64,000 bases of DNA from Nitrospirae bacterium MYbinv3 (GCA_002753395.1 PEAB01000002.1:27061-91060); one strand, 5' to 3'; positions 24,898 to 34,655 are shown, numbered from the stretch's first letter. The notes: generated by a model not told the origin, from the sequence alone. Numbers and translations: made by a program.

Positions 24898-26468
24898 GAA
24901 TGATTCGCAGCTCGTTAAGTTTAAAGACGCTCATATTACTCAGCGTGCTTTTATTGTTGTGGGGCGGGGTGTTTTGGTATAAGTTTATATACAGCACCAA
25001 CAGGGAAGTGATAAACAACAAGACAGAGGAGACGCTTTCCTATCTTGAGATCATCCGCAGCAGCATCAACTACAACATGCTCATAAGCCACAAGGAGCAG
25101 ATCCAGAAGACCATTGAAAACGTAGGAAGCATCAAAAAGATCCCTACGCTAAGGCTTATAGATCATCGGGGCAACATCAAGTTCTCTTCAGACAAGAACG
25201 AGCTTGGTAAAACGGTAAGCGGGAAGTCGCATATCTGTCTGGAGTGCCATACTCTCAGCGACAGCGGCGCATATGGCTTTAAGGATGTCCAGCAGAACTG
25301 GTACATTACCGAGGAAAGCCATAAACTACGCGCCTTTATCCCCATCAAGAACGAACCGTCCTGCTCAACCGCCGACTGTCACATCCACGACGAAAAGGTT
25401 AAGATAAACGGCATCCTTGAGGCGGAGCTTCCATTAAGCTCCACATACAACGTGCTAAAGGAGCGAAGCATTGACTCCCTGCTCTATGGAACGATCTTTG
25501 CCTCCCTCATCTTGCTGTCTGTCTACCTGATGCTGTCAAAGATGGTGATCAAGCCGTCTATTTTACTGTATGAGGGGCTGAAGATGGTCTCCCGCAGCTA
25601 CTACGCTCATTCACTTAATGACAGCAGCCTGGATGAGATCGGTGACCTGGCACGGGCATACAACGAAATGACACAGAGCCTGAAGTTTGAAAAGAGCGAC
25701 CTGCAGGAAAAGACCAAGAGGCTGTCAGAAATCATGGAACAGAAGGCACGTGAAGTCAGAAAGACGCAAGAGCAGTACATGCACACCGAAAAACTGGCCT
25801 CATTGGGCAGGATGGTGGCAGGCGTTGCCCACGAGCTAAACAGCCCGCTGACCGGCATAATCATCTTTGCGCAGTTGTTGTCAAAACGCACCCCCTCATA
25901 AAACAAACAGGACAAGGACGACCTGGAGGTAATCATACAGCAGGCCGAGAAGTGTTCCAACATCATAGCCGTGCTCCTTGGCTACTCCAGAGCTATCCCC
26001 TCGGAGAAGGTCGACCTCGATGTCAATAAGACGGTTGAGAGCGCCTTGAACATACTTCAGAATCAGGCCAGGTTCTACAACATGGTCATCGAAAAGGAGC
26101 TCAACCCCGACCTGCCGAGGATCGCCGGCGACCCCTCTCAACTGGAGCAGGTGTTTATCAACCTGTTGATCAACGCCGCAGACGCCCTTGACGGCAAAGG
26201 GAAGGTGTTTATTAAGTCCAAGCGCATCACCGAGGGCGGCGATCACTATGTAGAGATCGACTTTACCGACTCAGGCCCAGGTATTCCTGAGGGGCACATC
26301 GACACGATATTTGAGCCATTCTTTACGACCAAACCGGAGGGCAAGGGCACTGGTCTGGGGCTGGCCGTTAGCCGCGGCATAATCCAAAAGATGGGCGGCC
26401 GCATCACGGTAAGGAATAAACCCAACTTCGGCGCATCCTTTCTTATCCACCTGCCTATGTTTAAGTAG
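24888..26468 (+). pseudogene. Haem-binding periplasmic sensor histidine kinase with in-frame stop
   Basis: Read through one stop, the frame codes for a 526-residue sensor kinase. An N-terminal membrane helix (about 15-35) leads to a periplasmic domain with a CxxCH motif, ICLECHTLSD (about 112-121), and a second variant, SCSTADCHIHD (CX4CH, about 160). A second helix (about 200-222), a HAMP domain and a coiled coil follow. The HisKA has the phospho-acceptor His in GVAHELNSPLTG (about 315). After residue 337 a TAA (25899-25901) interrupts the frame. The remaining part is in the same frame: KQDKDDLEVIIQQAEKCSN, then HATPase motifs NLLINAADALDG, DSGPGIP and GKGTGLGLAVSRG. A second start at GTG 25971 could make the C-terminal part alone. 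Confidence 0.8.
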
Positions 26469-26486
26469 GCAGGGAAGAAGGAAGAA

Positions 26487-26668
26487 GAAGGGGAGGCGCT
26501 GCCCACTGCAGGGGTTCGCAACCCCTCCCCTCAGACCTAATGCTGTTGACTTAAGGCTGTGAAAATGAATAAGGAGGGCTTTGCCCTCCCTAGACCCTCC
26601 CACAAGGGGACCAGACCCCTTGACCCCATCAATTATATTTTTGACACCATAACTTTCTTATGCCCCCT
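26487..26668. repeat. Mosaic palindromic repeat upstream of modA
   Basis: Contains GGGGAGGCGCTGCCC, GGGGTTCGCAACCCC, GAGGGCTTTGCCCTC and CAAGGGGACCAGACCCCTTG hairpins, the TGCTGTTGACTTAAGG module shared with 36113 and 55692, and an end CTTTCTTATGCCCCC. It fills the gap between the kinase and modA. Confidence 0.8.
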
Positions 26669-26731
26669 TGCTGTTCAACACCCTTGACATACTCAAACAT
26701 AATCTTATAGCTTATATAATATCAAACAAGG

Positions 26732-27532
26732 GTGGATAACATTAAAACAGGGAAACTGCTGTCAGTCTTGGTTAAGCTAATTTTAACAGTAGTGTTTTAC
26801 TCAACTGCTGGTGCAGGACAAGAATTAACGATATCGGCGGCCATAAGCCTAAAAGATGCATTTGGGGAGGTTGGCAAGGTCTTTGAGGAAAAGAATAAAG
26901 GGTCAAAGGTTTTATTTAATTTTGGGGCGTCAGGGATTCTAATCAGACAGATAGAAGGCGGGGCCCCTGTGGACTTATTTGCATCGGCTTCAGCTAAAGA
27001 GATGGATGAGCTGGAAAAGAAGGGATTAATCTTGTCTGAGACAAGGTCTAACTTTGCTGGCAACAGCATGGTTGTCATAGTTCCTGCCGCTTCAAAGATA
27101 GATATCAGTTCTTTTGAGGGACTCAAATCTCCTGAGATTAAAAAGATAGCTATAGGAAACCCGTCTACAGTCCCGGCCGGCCGATATGCCTCCAAGGTTT
27201 TTCAGTATTACAAGATACAGACGGATTTAAAAGATAAGTTTGTTTTTACTGAAAATGTAAGACAAACATTGGATTATGTTGTGAGGGCAGAGGTTGACGC
27301 TGGTGTGGTGTATACAACTGATGCCATGACGAGAGGCAAAGAGGTAAGGGTCATAAAAACTGCCCCTCTTGATAGCCATAGTTCTATCGTATATCCAATC
27401 TGTGTAGTCAGAGATACAAGAAACAAAGATATTGCAAAGGCGTTTATATCGTTATTGATGTCGGATGTTGGAAAGAGGATTTTAGAGAAATATGGTTTCA
27501 AGATATCCTGGAATAGTTCAGTATACGATTGA
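26732..27532 (+). CDS. modA: Molybdate ABC transporter, substrate-binding protein
   Basis: A periplasmic protein that binds molybdate or tungstate. The 266 residues begin with a signal sequence (LLSVLVKLILTVVFYSTAGAG), then the ModA signatures: ISAAISLKDAFGEVGKVFEE (about 33), FNFGASGILIRQIEGGAP (about 67), VDLFASASAKEMDEL, NSMVVIVPAAS (about 110) and DAGVVYTTDAM (about 190). Ser and Asp residues of the oxyanion site are in place. Start GTG 26732 has a GG-rich site (AAGGGTG). The gene lies between two mosaic repeats. A TTGACA and a TATAAT occur upstream but with 25-base spacing, so they are not a convincing promoter. Confidence 0.9.
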   Translation: MDNIKTGKLLSVLVKLILTVVFYSTAGAGQELTISAAISLKDAFGEVGKVFEEKNKGSKVLFNFGASGILIRQIEGGAPVDLFASASAKEMDELEKKGLILSETRSNFAGNSMVVIVPAASKIDISSFEGLKSPEIKKIAIGNPSTVPAGRYASKVFQYYKIQTDLKDKFVFTENVRQTLDYVVRAEVDAGVVYTTDAMTRGKEVRVIKTAPLDSHSSIVYPICVVRDTRNKDIAKAFISLLMSDVGKRILEKYGFKISWNSSVYD

Positions 27533-27695
27533 ATCATTGTGTATAATGAATCATTGTGTATAACCATGCGATATAATGGGGTCAAGGGGACTTATTTGTG
27601 GCCGGGGTGCCTCACCCCTCCCCTTGTGGATGGGTCTGAGGGAGGGGGTTGCGAACCCCTGCGGCAGAGGCAAAGCCCTCACTTCTTTCCCTTTT
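27533..27695. repeat. Mosaic palindromic repeat between modA and modB
   Basis: Begins with a short tandem of GAATCATTGTGTATAA (27529-27560), then TGCGATATAATGGGGTCAAGG and hairpins GGTTGCGAACC and GGGTCTGAGGGAGG. The left module is shared with copies at 34548 and 49840, where it is inverted. It ends 3 bases before the modB GTG. Confidence 0.75.
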
Positions 27696-27698
27696 AAT

Positions 27699-28352
27699 GT
27701 GTTTTCACTACAACTTTCATTACAGGTATCGCTTGTGTCGACTCTGTTATCGGTGTTAGTGGGGTTGCCGGTTGCGTATATTCTAGCTCGAAGAGATTTT
27801 TTTGCTAAGGAGCTAATGGAAATACTCTTTACAATACCTCTGGTTTTGCCGCCAACTGTAACAGGGTATTATCTTGTCATCCTTTTTGGGAGAAACGGTT
27901 TGATCGGGAATGTCATATACAGGGCAACCGGATGGAGTATCATGTTTACGTGGTATGCTGCTGTGCTGGCCTCGTTTATAGTATCGATCCCTTTAATGAT
28001 CAGGGCGTCAAAGGCGGCAATTGAGAGTATAGATACAAATCTTATAAATGTTGCGTATACGCTTGGACACGGTGAATTTGAAACGGCGGTAAGGGTGGTT
28101 ATCCCATTAGCCAAGAATGGAATCGTTGCGGGGGCGATACTTTCTTTTGCTCGAGGGATAGGGGAATTTGGGGCTACCATCATGCTTGCTGGAAATATCC
28201 CTGGCAAAACTGACACCATGCCGATAGCTATCTACACACTGGCAGCCAGCGGGGAATGGACAAAGACACACCTGATGGTCATTATCCTCACTGTAATATC
28301 AGGTGCTGTAATTTATCTGTCGAACAGATTTACCAAAAGAACCTTCTTTTGA
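27699..28352 (+). CDS. modB: Molybdate ABC transporter, permease
   Basis: The membrane permease of the molybdate transporter, with five or six helices. The 217 residues have the conserved loops VLVGLPVAYILARR, IPLVLPPTVTGYYLVILFGR (about 47) and SFARGIGEFGATIMLAGNIP (the EAA-type loop contacting ModC, about 147). The start is taken as GTG 27699, because residues encoded before it (from 27576) are translation of the mosaic repeat. The modB stop overlaps the probable TTG start of modC. Confidence 0.92.
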   Translation: MFSLQLSLQVSLVSTLLSVLVGLPVAYILARRDFFAKELMEILFTIPLVLPPTVTGYYLVILFGRNGLIGNVIYRATGWSIMFTWYAAVLASFIVSIPLMIRASKAAIESIDTNLINVAYTLGHGEFETAVRVVIPLAKNGIVAGAILSFARGIGEFGATIMLAGNIPGKTDTMPIAIYTLAASGEWTKTHLMVIILTVISGAVIYLSNRFTKRTFF

Positions 28353-29092
28353 GTTTATCTGTAGACATATCAAAAGAGCTGAATGGATTTATCCTTGATG
28401 TAAAATGGGAGATAGGACGAGAGATAGGTGTATTATTCGGTTTTTCAGGCTCAGGGAAGTCTCTGACCCTTAAGGCGATCTCAGGACTTATGACGCCAGA
28501 TGAGGGGAGTATTATCTCCAATGGAGTTGTTTTATTTGACAGCTCGGCCAATATTAGTATTCCGGTACAACAGCGTTCCTTTGGTTATGTCTTTCAGACT
28601 CTTGCGCTTTTCCCGCATATGAAGGTAAAAGACAACATAGGGTTTGGCGCCAAAGAAAAGGACAAAAGGCAGATCCGGGGAAAAGTGCACGACTTGATTA
28701 AACTTTTTCACCTTGAGGGACTACAAGACAAATATCCGTCTGAGATCTCAGGCGGACAAAAGCAGCGAGTTGCTTTTGCTAGGGCACTTATTGGAAATCC
28801 AAGCACCCTCTTGTTAGATGAACCATTTTCAGCGCTTGATAATCCACTTAGACATGAAATGGGGCAGTTATTACTATATATACGAAAGGAATTTGATATT
28901 CCCATTGTCCTTGTAACCCATGATATTTTTGAGGCATATACGCTTGCCGATAAGTTGATAGTGTATTCAAATGGGCAAATTGCCCTGGTAGGAAAACCAT
29001 CAGAGATACTTAAGCAGCCGGTTACCCCTGAATTAGAGGCTCTATTAAATGTAAAAGCATTTGTACAGAGGTTAAGTCATCTGACCCCGTAA
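28349..29092 (+). CDS. modC: Molybdate ABC transporter, ATP-binding protein
   Basis: The ATPase that drives molybdate import. Walker A is GFSGSGKSLTLK (about 32), the Q-loop FGYVFQTLALFPHM (about 77), the signature EISGGQKQRVAFARAL (about 131), Walker B STLLLDEPFSALD (about 152), and the H-loop VTHD (about 186). The start is placed at TTG 28349, overlapping the modB stop, because residues SVDISKELNGFILDVKW match the ModC N-terminus. At 247 residues it lacks the C-terminal MOP-like domain of longer ModC. The last codons (LTP then TAA, CTGACCCCGTAA) resemble a repeat module seen at other gene ends. Confidence 0.92.
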   Translation: MSLSVDISKELNGFILDVKWEIGREIGVLFGFSGSGKSLTLKAISGLMTPDEGSIISNGVVLFDSSANISIPVQQRSFGYVFQTLALFPHMKVKDNIGFGAKEKDKRQIRGKVHDLIKLFHLEGLQDKYPSEISGGQKQRVAFARALIGNPSTLLLDEPFSALDNPLRHEMGQLLLYIRKEFDIPIVLVTHDIFEAYTLADKLIVYSNGQIALVGKPSEILKQPVTPELEALLNVKAFVQRLSHLTP

Positions 29093-29178
29093 AGATACTG
29101 ACTCCCCATGTTTTTATTATGCACCCTCATTCTTCTCTCTTCTTCTCTTTAGCGAGTTTGTTGTATTATAGATATTCA

Positions 29179-31575
29179 ATGATTAGCTATTACAAGAACA
29201 TATTGGTGTCGTTTATGGCCATCTTAGTTGTCTTTGTCTTTATCGTTGACAGCATATTAGTAACGCACAAACGCATTAACTTCTTCCAAAAGGTAGAAGA
29301 GCAACTCAAGCGTGAATTGAACACTATCGGGATCGTCGTTGAGGAGGCAGTCGCCAAAAACAACTTGAAAACCCTGAACAATATCCTGTCTAAATGGTTT
29401 GATGTCCACTCCGAGGTGTATGAACTCAAGGTCGTCAATACAGACAACACTATTGTGATCCTCCACACACGCCCCAAGATTGACCTGATGCTGTCCAATC
29501 CAGTTACCGTCGTACACAACGTTAGAAGCGGTGCTAAAGATATAGCTGCCATCACTGCCTCCATAGACCCAAAGGCGAGCGTACCGGAGATGAGGTCGCT
29601 GATATTCTTTATAGTCATCGGATCAGGTCTGTCAATAGCCGTCATTGGCACAACACTGTGGTGGCTGCTCAGGAGAAGAGAACCGGAGCAGGGTGAACAA
29701 ATGACCGTTAAAGACAACGAGCAACAAACGGACTTCCAGAAAAAACAGACAAGGCTCTTCAACCTGTTAAACTCGATAGAAGACGGCATTTGTGTCGTCA
29801 ACAAAGACTATGGCGTGGTATATGCTAATAAAACGATAGAACTGGACTTCGGACCGGCAAAAGGGAAGATGTGTCATGAGTATTTCTTCGATGAGCCAAA
29901 TCCCTGCTCATGGTGTAGAATGGACGAGATATTAGGAGGTAAGACTATACAATTAGAGAAATACGTCCATAAAAGCCAGAAAACCTATGAGTTTTACAAC
30001 ACACCAATGGAATACAGCGACGGCAGCGTAGAAAGACTAATAGTGCTTGGCGACATAACCGGCCTTAAAAATACAGAAAACAGGATTAAACGACATTATG
30101 AGGTTCAGACTCTTACAAACAACATCTTGCAGATATCTTTAAAGAACCTATCCTTTACCGAACTTCTCAACAACGTACTTAAAACGGTTCTATCAACCCC
30201 AAAGCTCTCCATCCTCAATAAAGGATGCGTGTATGTGGTCAACGACACCAACCCAAACATGCTCACGCTTGCCGCAGCCTATTCGTACAACCTGGACCAG
30301 TTGACCAAGTGCATCAATATACGCTATGGCGAGTGCCTCTGCGGTAAGGCGGCCGAGACAGGCCAGACCGTCTTTGCTGAAGGCGTGGATGAGCAGCACA
30401 CGGTTAGTTATGAAGGGCTGGCCCCGCATGGCCATTACTGTGTGCCTATAGTGTTTCAAGGAAAGGTTGCCGGCATCTTTACCGTTTATACGCCGGCTGG
30501 GCAGAAACGGGACTACGACACTGAAGAGATGCTAAATGCTGTGGCTAACGTCATGGCCAGCATCATTGTGCGCAAGAAGACCGAGGAGGCCCTCCAAGAA
30601 AGTGAGGAACACTTCCGCAGCATCGTCCAAACAACAAACAACGCTATCATCTCGATAGATGCAGATGACATCATAAGGATGTGGAACAACGGTGCCATAA
30701 ACATATTTGGCTACAGCGCTGAGGAGATAATAGGGCAGCCGTTGACAATGATTATCCCTGAGCGCTATCGCCAGGCACACCAAAAGGGGTTAAGATTAGC
30801 CGCCGATACAGGGGTGTCAAAGACCCAGGGCAAGATGCTCGAGCTTGCCGCCTTAAAGAAAGACAACACGGAGTTCTTCATAGAGCTATCCGTGGCCAGA
30901 TGGAGTGCCCGTACAGGTATGTTCTATACCGGAATAATCAGAGACATTACAAAGCGCAAACAAAACGCCGCGGAGCTTGAAAACACGGTTATCAAACTAC
31001 GTAAGCTGACAAGCGCCTTGATACAGGCAATGGCCTCGGCGGTAGAGGCAAGGGATCCATACACCGCCAGCCACCAGCGCAGGGTTGCCGACCTCTCCCG
31101 CTCCATTGCCACTGAACTTGGGCTCTCCCAACAACAGATAGAGGGCGTCAGGATTGCAGCCACCATCCACGACATTGGCAAGATAAACGTGCCATCTGAG
31201 ATACTCAGTAAACCCGGCAGGCTCAGAGAACACGAGCTAAACATCATCAGAGAACACTCTCAAACCGGTTATGATATACTAAAGGGTATAGATTTTACCT
31301 ACCCCGTAGCACAAATAATCCTCCAGCATCACGAGAGGTTAAACGGCTCCGGCTATCCCAACGGACTCATGGGTGATGAGATATACATAGAGGCAAAGAT
31401 CATCACGGTGGCCGACGTGGTCGAGGCGATGGCCAATGACCGCCCCTACAGACCAGCGCTGGGGGTTAAGGCCGCCCTGGACGAGATAAAACGCGGTAAG
31501 GACGTCTTTTATGACACCAGTGTAGTTGATGCCTGCATAAAGGTATTTGAGAATGGCTTTAAGTTCAAGGATTAA
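29179..31575 (+). CDS. Membrane PAS-GAF-PAS HD-GYP phosphodiesterase
   Basis: A predicted cyclic-di-GMP phosphodiesterase of 798 residues. Membrane helices at about 8-28 and 150-172 frame an external domain. A first PAS (about 195-300, DGICVVNKDYGVVYANKTIE) includes a Cys-rich segment CHEYFFDEPNPCSWC, perhaps metal- or redox-sensing. A GAF domain (about 330-480, YGECLCGKAAETGQ) and a second PAS (about 490-610, IVQTTNNAIISIDADD) follow. The HD-GYP domain has HQRRVADLSRSIA, HDIGKINVP, HSQTGYDILK and HHERLNGSGYPNG (about 730), all catalytic motifs intact. The start is ATG 29179; a longer frame from 29119 is mostly repeat-derived. Confidence 0.9.
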   Translation: MISYYKNILVSFMAILVVFVFIVDSILVTHKRINFFQKVEEQLKRELNTIGIVVEEAVAKNNLKTLNNILSKWFDVHSEVYELKVVNTDNTIVILHTRPKIDLMLSNPVTVVHNVRSGAKDIAAITASIDPKASVPEMRSLIFFIVIGSGLSIAVIGTTLWWLLRRREPEQGEQMTVKDNEQQTDFQKKQTRLFNLLNSIEDGICVVNKDYGVVYANKTIELDFGPAKGKMCHEYFFDEPNPCSWCRMDEILGGKTIQLEKYVHKSQKTYEFYNTPMEYSDGSVERLIVLGDITGLKNTENRIKRHYEVQTLTNNILQISLKNLSFTELLNNVLKTVLSTPKLSILNKGCVYVVNDTNPNMLTLAAAYSYNLDQLTKCINIRYGECLCGKAAETGQTVFAEGVDEQHTVSYEGLAPHGHYCVPIVFQGKVAGIFTVYTPAGQKRDYDTEEMLNAVANVMASIIVRKKTEEALQESEEHFRSIVQTTNNAIISIDADDIIRMWNNGAINIFGYSAEEIIGQPLTMIIPERYRQAHQKGLRLAADTGVSKTQGKMLELAALKKDNTEFFIELSVARWSARTGMFYTGIIRDITKRKQNAAELENTVIKLRKLTSALIQAMASAVEARDPYTASHQRRVADLSRSIATELGLSQQQIEGVRIAATIHDIGKINVPSEILSKPGRLREHELNIIREHSQTGYDILKGIDFTYPVAQIILQHHERLNGSGYPNGLMGDEIYIEAKIITVADVVEAMANDRPYRPALGVKAALDEIKRGKDVFYDTSVVDACIKVFENGFKFKD

Positions 31576-31618
31576 ACGGATTGTAATGTTTTTTGCTAAA
31601 GGGAGCAGGTAATGAATT

Positions 31619-31779
31619 CGTATCTTCTTTATATTTTATGGTAATTATACTTTTAGCTTTCTGGATCCCTGCTTACGCAGGAATGACATACTTGGAAAAC
31701 GGAGATTGTTGTCATTCCCTCGAAAGCGGGAATCTATAGCCTTGAAACCATAAAAAAAAATTTACCATGCTTTTTTAAG
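31619..31779. repeat. Repeat family 2, copy 2, upstream of the MOSC gene
   Basis: The reverse complement of the 7147-7328 repeat. It carries two palindromes (ATCCCTGCTTACGCAGGAAT at 31665-31684 and ATTCCCTCGAAAGCGGGAAT at 31714-31733) separated by CTTGGAAAACGG. It fills most of the gap between the HD-GYP and MOSC genes. Confidence 0.8.
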
Positions 31780-31811
31780 ATGATACATAAATTATATATG
31801 GAGGTTAGGAC

Positions 31812-32453
31812 GTGAATACAGTAGTATCTCTCAACATTGGGCAGCCAAAGAAGGAGTTGTATTACGACAAGGAGATAACGACGGGTTTCGGCAAACTACC
31901 GGTCTCTAATTCTATTTTCCTTACGATGACGGGGTTTGAGAGCGACGGCGTTGCTGATACCAAACACCACGGAGGGGTAGACAAGGCCGTCTGTGTCTAT
32001 AGCCTCAACCACTATGAGCACTGGGAGAAAGTTTTAGGGATCAAGCTGTCCCCTGCGGCCTTTGGAGAAAACCTCACCGTTACAAATCTTACAGAGGAAG
32101 ACGTGTGTATTGGTGATGTGTATCAACTTGGGACGGCCACGGTAGAGGTCAGTCAACCCCGCCAGCCATGCAGTACGCTTGCGGCCAGGTACGGCAGGGC
32201 AGATCTTGTAAAGCTGGTAGTTGATTCAGGCTATACCGGTTTTTACTTAAGGGTCTTGGAAGAAGGATTTGTAGAGACTGGCATAAGCATAGCTTTAAAA
32301 GAGAGACGGTTTCCTGAAATTACCATAACGTATGCCAACAACGTGCTGCATCACGACAGGAAAAACCGTGAAACAATCGAAAAGGTTCTTGCCGTCCCAG
32401 CCCTGTCAGAGGCGTGGCAGCGCTCATTTAAGGAACTCAGGGAAAAACTATAA
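31812..32453 (+). CDS. MOSC domain protein, YiiM-like
   Basis: A 213-residue MOSC-domain protein of the kind related to molybdenum-cofactor sulfurases. Family features are KHHGGVDKAVCVYSLNHYEH (about 52), FGENLTVTNLTEEDVCIGDV (about 86) and EVSQPRQPCSTLAARYG with the conserved Cys (about 122). YiiM/YuaD relatives act in N-hydroxylated-compound reduction or sulfur transfer, but the reaction here is unproven. The start is GTG 31812 with GGAGGT 8 bases upstream. modABC lies about 2.7 kb upstream, so a molybdenum link is suggestive. Confidence 0.88.
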   Translation: MNTVVSLNIGQPKKELYYDKEITTGFGKLPVSNSIFLTMTGFESDGVADTKHHGGVDKAVCVYSLNHYEHWEKVLGIKLSPAAFGENLTVTNLTEEDVCIGDVYQLGTATVEVSQPRQPCSTLAARYGRADLVKLVVDSGYTGFYLRVLEEGFVETGISIALKERRFPEITITYANNVLHHDRKNRETIEKVLAVPALSEAWQRSFKELREKL

Positions 32454-32474
32454 GAGATGTAAGGGGGCACCCCT

Positions 32475-34535
32475 TTGATAAAAGATCTTAAGAAGACGTC
32501 CGAGTGCAGGCTAACGGACACCCCGCTTGCTTTCCTGGCAATTGTAGCTGGGTCAGTCTTTCTTGGCGAACTGACCTTGATGTACTTGATACCAGACTGT
32601 AATTCGGCATCAAAAAGCTTGCGGGCCGTTATTGACTCTGCACTGTTGAGTGTTGTCATACTGCCGGTACTGTATCTCTTTTTGTATAGACCGTTGACAG
32701 CAAAAATTGCCGAGTGCCGTGATACAAAAGACAGACTGCAGGGGGTGAACCAGGAGCTCAGCATAAAGTTGTGTGAGCTGTCATCCTCGGAGGAGAGGTT
32801 TGAGATCCTGATGGAGACCATCCCTGATGTGGTATACAGACTTGACGCAGATGGGAGATACGTTTACGTAAACAAGACTATTAAGAAGTTGGGATACGAC
32901 CCTGATGAACTCATCGGGCAACATTTTAGCGTTATATTAGACCCCAAGGATATTGACAACGTAAGCAGTGCAAAGGTACTGCCACCGTTAAAGGGGCAGA
33001 TCACAGGAGAAGATGGGGCGCCAAAGCTCTTTGATGAACGCAGGACATTCTTAAGAAGCACAACGGGTCTGGATTGGCGGGTATTAAGAAAAACCGCCAA
33101 GACCCAAGATTATGCTGATGCAGACCCGCTTGTCGTTGAGATAAGCAGCTCAGGGCTATATGATGCTGCCTGCACCACTAATAACGATGAGCTGCTAGGT
33201 ACGGTAGGGGTTATGAAACCGAAGGAGGCACCTCTCACTGCGATAAAGAAGCAAAATGAAATAAACGGTACAGTGGGGGTTATACGCGACATCTCAAGGC
33301 GTAAGCAGACCGAGAAGGCGCTGCGCATAAGTGAGCGTCATTTCAGGATGATCTCAGACAACATCCCTTCGCTTTTATGGATGTCCGGCGCTGATGCCCA
33401 CGTTGTGTTTGTCAACAGAAAGTGGATTGAGTTCACCGGATTATCGTTTCAGGAGGACATTGACAGGTGCTTTAAGGAGGTCATCCACCCTGACGACCTT
33501 CAGGATACAATGGCTGTCTATATGCGGGCATATATCGGCTATGATTCATTAGAGGTGCAACACCGTATAAGAAGTGCAGATGGGCAGTACGTTTGGTTTT
33601 TAAACAGGGCTGTGCCTTTGTTTATCCCCGATGCCGGTTTCAGGGGCTATATTGGCCTGTGTATAGACATAAGCCAACTTAAGAGCGCCGAGGCGGCCTT
33701 AAACGAAAAGACAAGGCAACTGAAGGACCTAACCAATCACCTCAACTCAAGGGTCAAAGAGGAGATCGAAAAGGGCAGGCAAAAGGAGCAGCTCCTGATC
33801 CAGCAGTCAAAAATGGCAGCCATGGGGGAGATGATAGGGGCCATAGCACATCAGTGGCGTCAGCCTCTCAATGCTATAAGCGTCTTATTATTCGACGTCA
33901 AAGACGCATACGACTTTGGCGAACTGGACGGCGTTTACCTCGAACGCTCCTGCCAGAAGGCACATAGGCAATTGCAGTTTATGTCACACACAATCGACGA
34001 CTTCAGGGACTTCTTCAAACCAACAAAAGAAAAGATCGTCTTCAATGTAACGGCCAGCATAAGAGACGTACTCTCGATTATCAGTCATCAGTTTTCAAAT
34101 AACACGATAAACTTAAATATACAGACAACCCACGAAAACGAACAAGATGCCCCCCCCCTGAGTGTTTATGGTTACCCAAACGAGTTCAAGCAGGTGATCA
34201 TAAACATCTTCAATAACGCAAAAGACGCTATTATTGAAAAAAGACGCCTTATAAACCGGGATAGCATTGAGGAGGGTAACATAGATATTGTAATATCCTG
34301 TACAAACGAAATGGTCTTTATCGAGATCACGGACAACGGCCCCGGCATCCCTCCTGCACTAAAATACAAGATATTTGAACCATACTTTACCACCAAACAA
34401 GACAGTAATGGCACAGGAATAGGTCTGTACATGTCAAAGGTTATCATAGAAGACAACATGAATGGTAGACTATACACCAACGACTCACCATCAGGGGCAT
34501 CATTTACAATAGAATTGAGGCAGGTAAATTTGTAG
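32475..34535 (+). CDS. PAS-domain sensor histidine kinase
   Basis: A membrane histidine kinase of 686 residues. Two helices near the N-terminus (about 15-35, 53-72) are followed by PAS domains: the first (about 103-260) begins RFEILMETIPDVVYRLDADG and has a long insertion (about 180-250), and the second (about 285-405) begins HFRMISDNIPSLLWMSGADA. The HisKA has the form GEMIGAIAHQWRQPLNAISV (His about 458), the HWRQPL type. The HATPase has NIFNNAKDAI, DNGPGIP and GTGIGLYMSKVIIE. Start TTG 32475 is supported by the frame and GGGGGC site. No response regulator gene is beside it. Confidence 0.9.
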   Translation: MIKDLKKTSECRLTDTPLAFLAIVAGSVFLGELTLMYLIPDCNSASKSLRAVIDSALLSVVILPVLYLFLYRPLTAKIAECRDTKDRLQGVNQELSIKLCELSSSEERFEILMETIPDVVYRLDADGRYVYVNKTIKKLGYDPDELIGQHFSVILDPKDIDNVSSAKVLPPLKGQITGEDGAPKLFDERRTFLRSTTGLDWRVLRKTAKTQDYADADPLVVEISSSGLYDAACTTNNDELLGTVGVMKPKEAPLTAIKKQNEINGTVGVIRDISRRKQTEKALRISERHFRMISDNIPSLLWMSGADAHVVFVNRKWIEFTGLSFQEDIDRCFKEVIHPDDLQDTMAVYMRAYIGYDSLEVQHRIRSADGQYVWFLNRAVPLFIPDAGFRGYIGLCIDISQLKSAEAALNEKTRQLKDLTNHLNSRVKEEIEKGRQKEQLLIQQSKMAAMGEMIGAIAHQWRQPLNAISVLLFDVKDAYDFGELDGVYLERSCQKAHRQLQFMSHTIDDFRDFFKPTKEKIVFNVTASIRDVLSIISHQFSNNTINLNIQTTHENEQDAPPLSVYGYPNEFKQVIINIFNNAKDAIIEKRRLINRDSIEEGNIDIVISCTNEMVFIEITDNGPGIPPALKYKIFEPYFTTKQDSNGTGIGLYMSKVIIEDNMNGRLYTNDSPSGASFTIELRQVNL

Positions 34536-34547
34536 TGGTTACGTATG

Positions 34548-34655
34548 CGATTGAAACATTGTGTATAAACATGCGATATAATGGGGTCAAGGGGACTGGC
34601 TCCCTTGTGGGAGGGTCTAATGGAGGGCAAAGCCCTCCATTCTTAATACACACGG
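34548..34655. repeat. Mosaic palindromic repeat upstream of tilS
   Basis: Left end GATTGAAACATTGTGTATAA, then TGCGATATAATGGGGTCAAG, a GGGGACTGGCTCCC-like hairpin, GAGGGCAAAGCCCTC and right end CATTCTTAATACACACGGGT. The left module matches the one before modB and the right end matches the one before crcB. Confidence 0.8.

Noticed and set aside
26684..26720. TTGACA and TATAAT as a promoter of modA
   Set aside because: The spacing is 25 bases, far too long for sigma70.
27576..27698. A longer modB N-terminus from ATG 27576
   Set aside because: These codons translate the mosaic repeat and have no relation to ModB; GTG 27699 gives a normal N-terminus.
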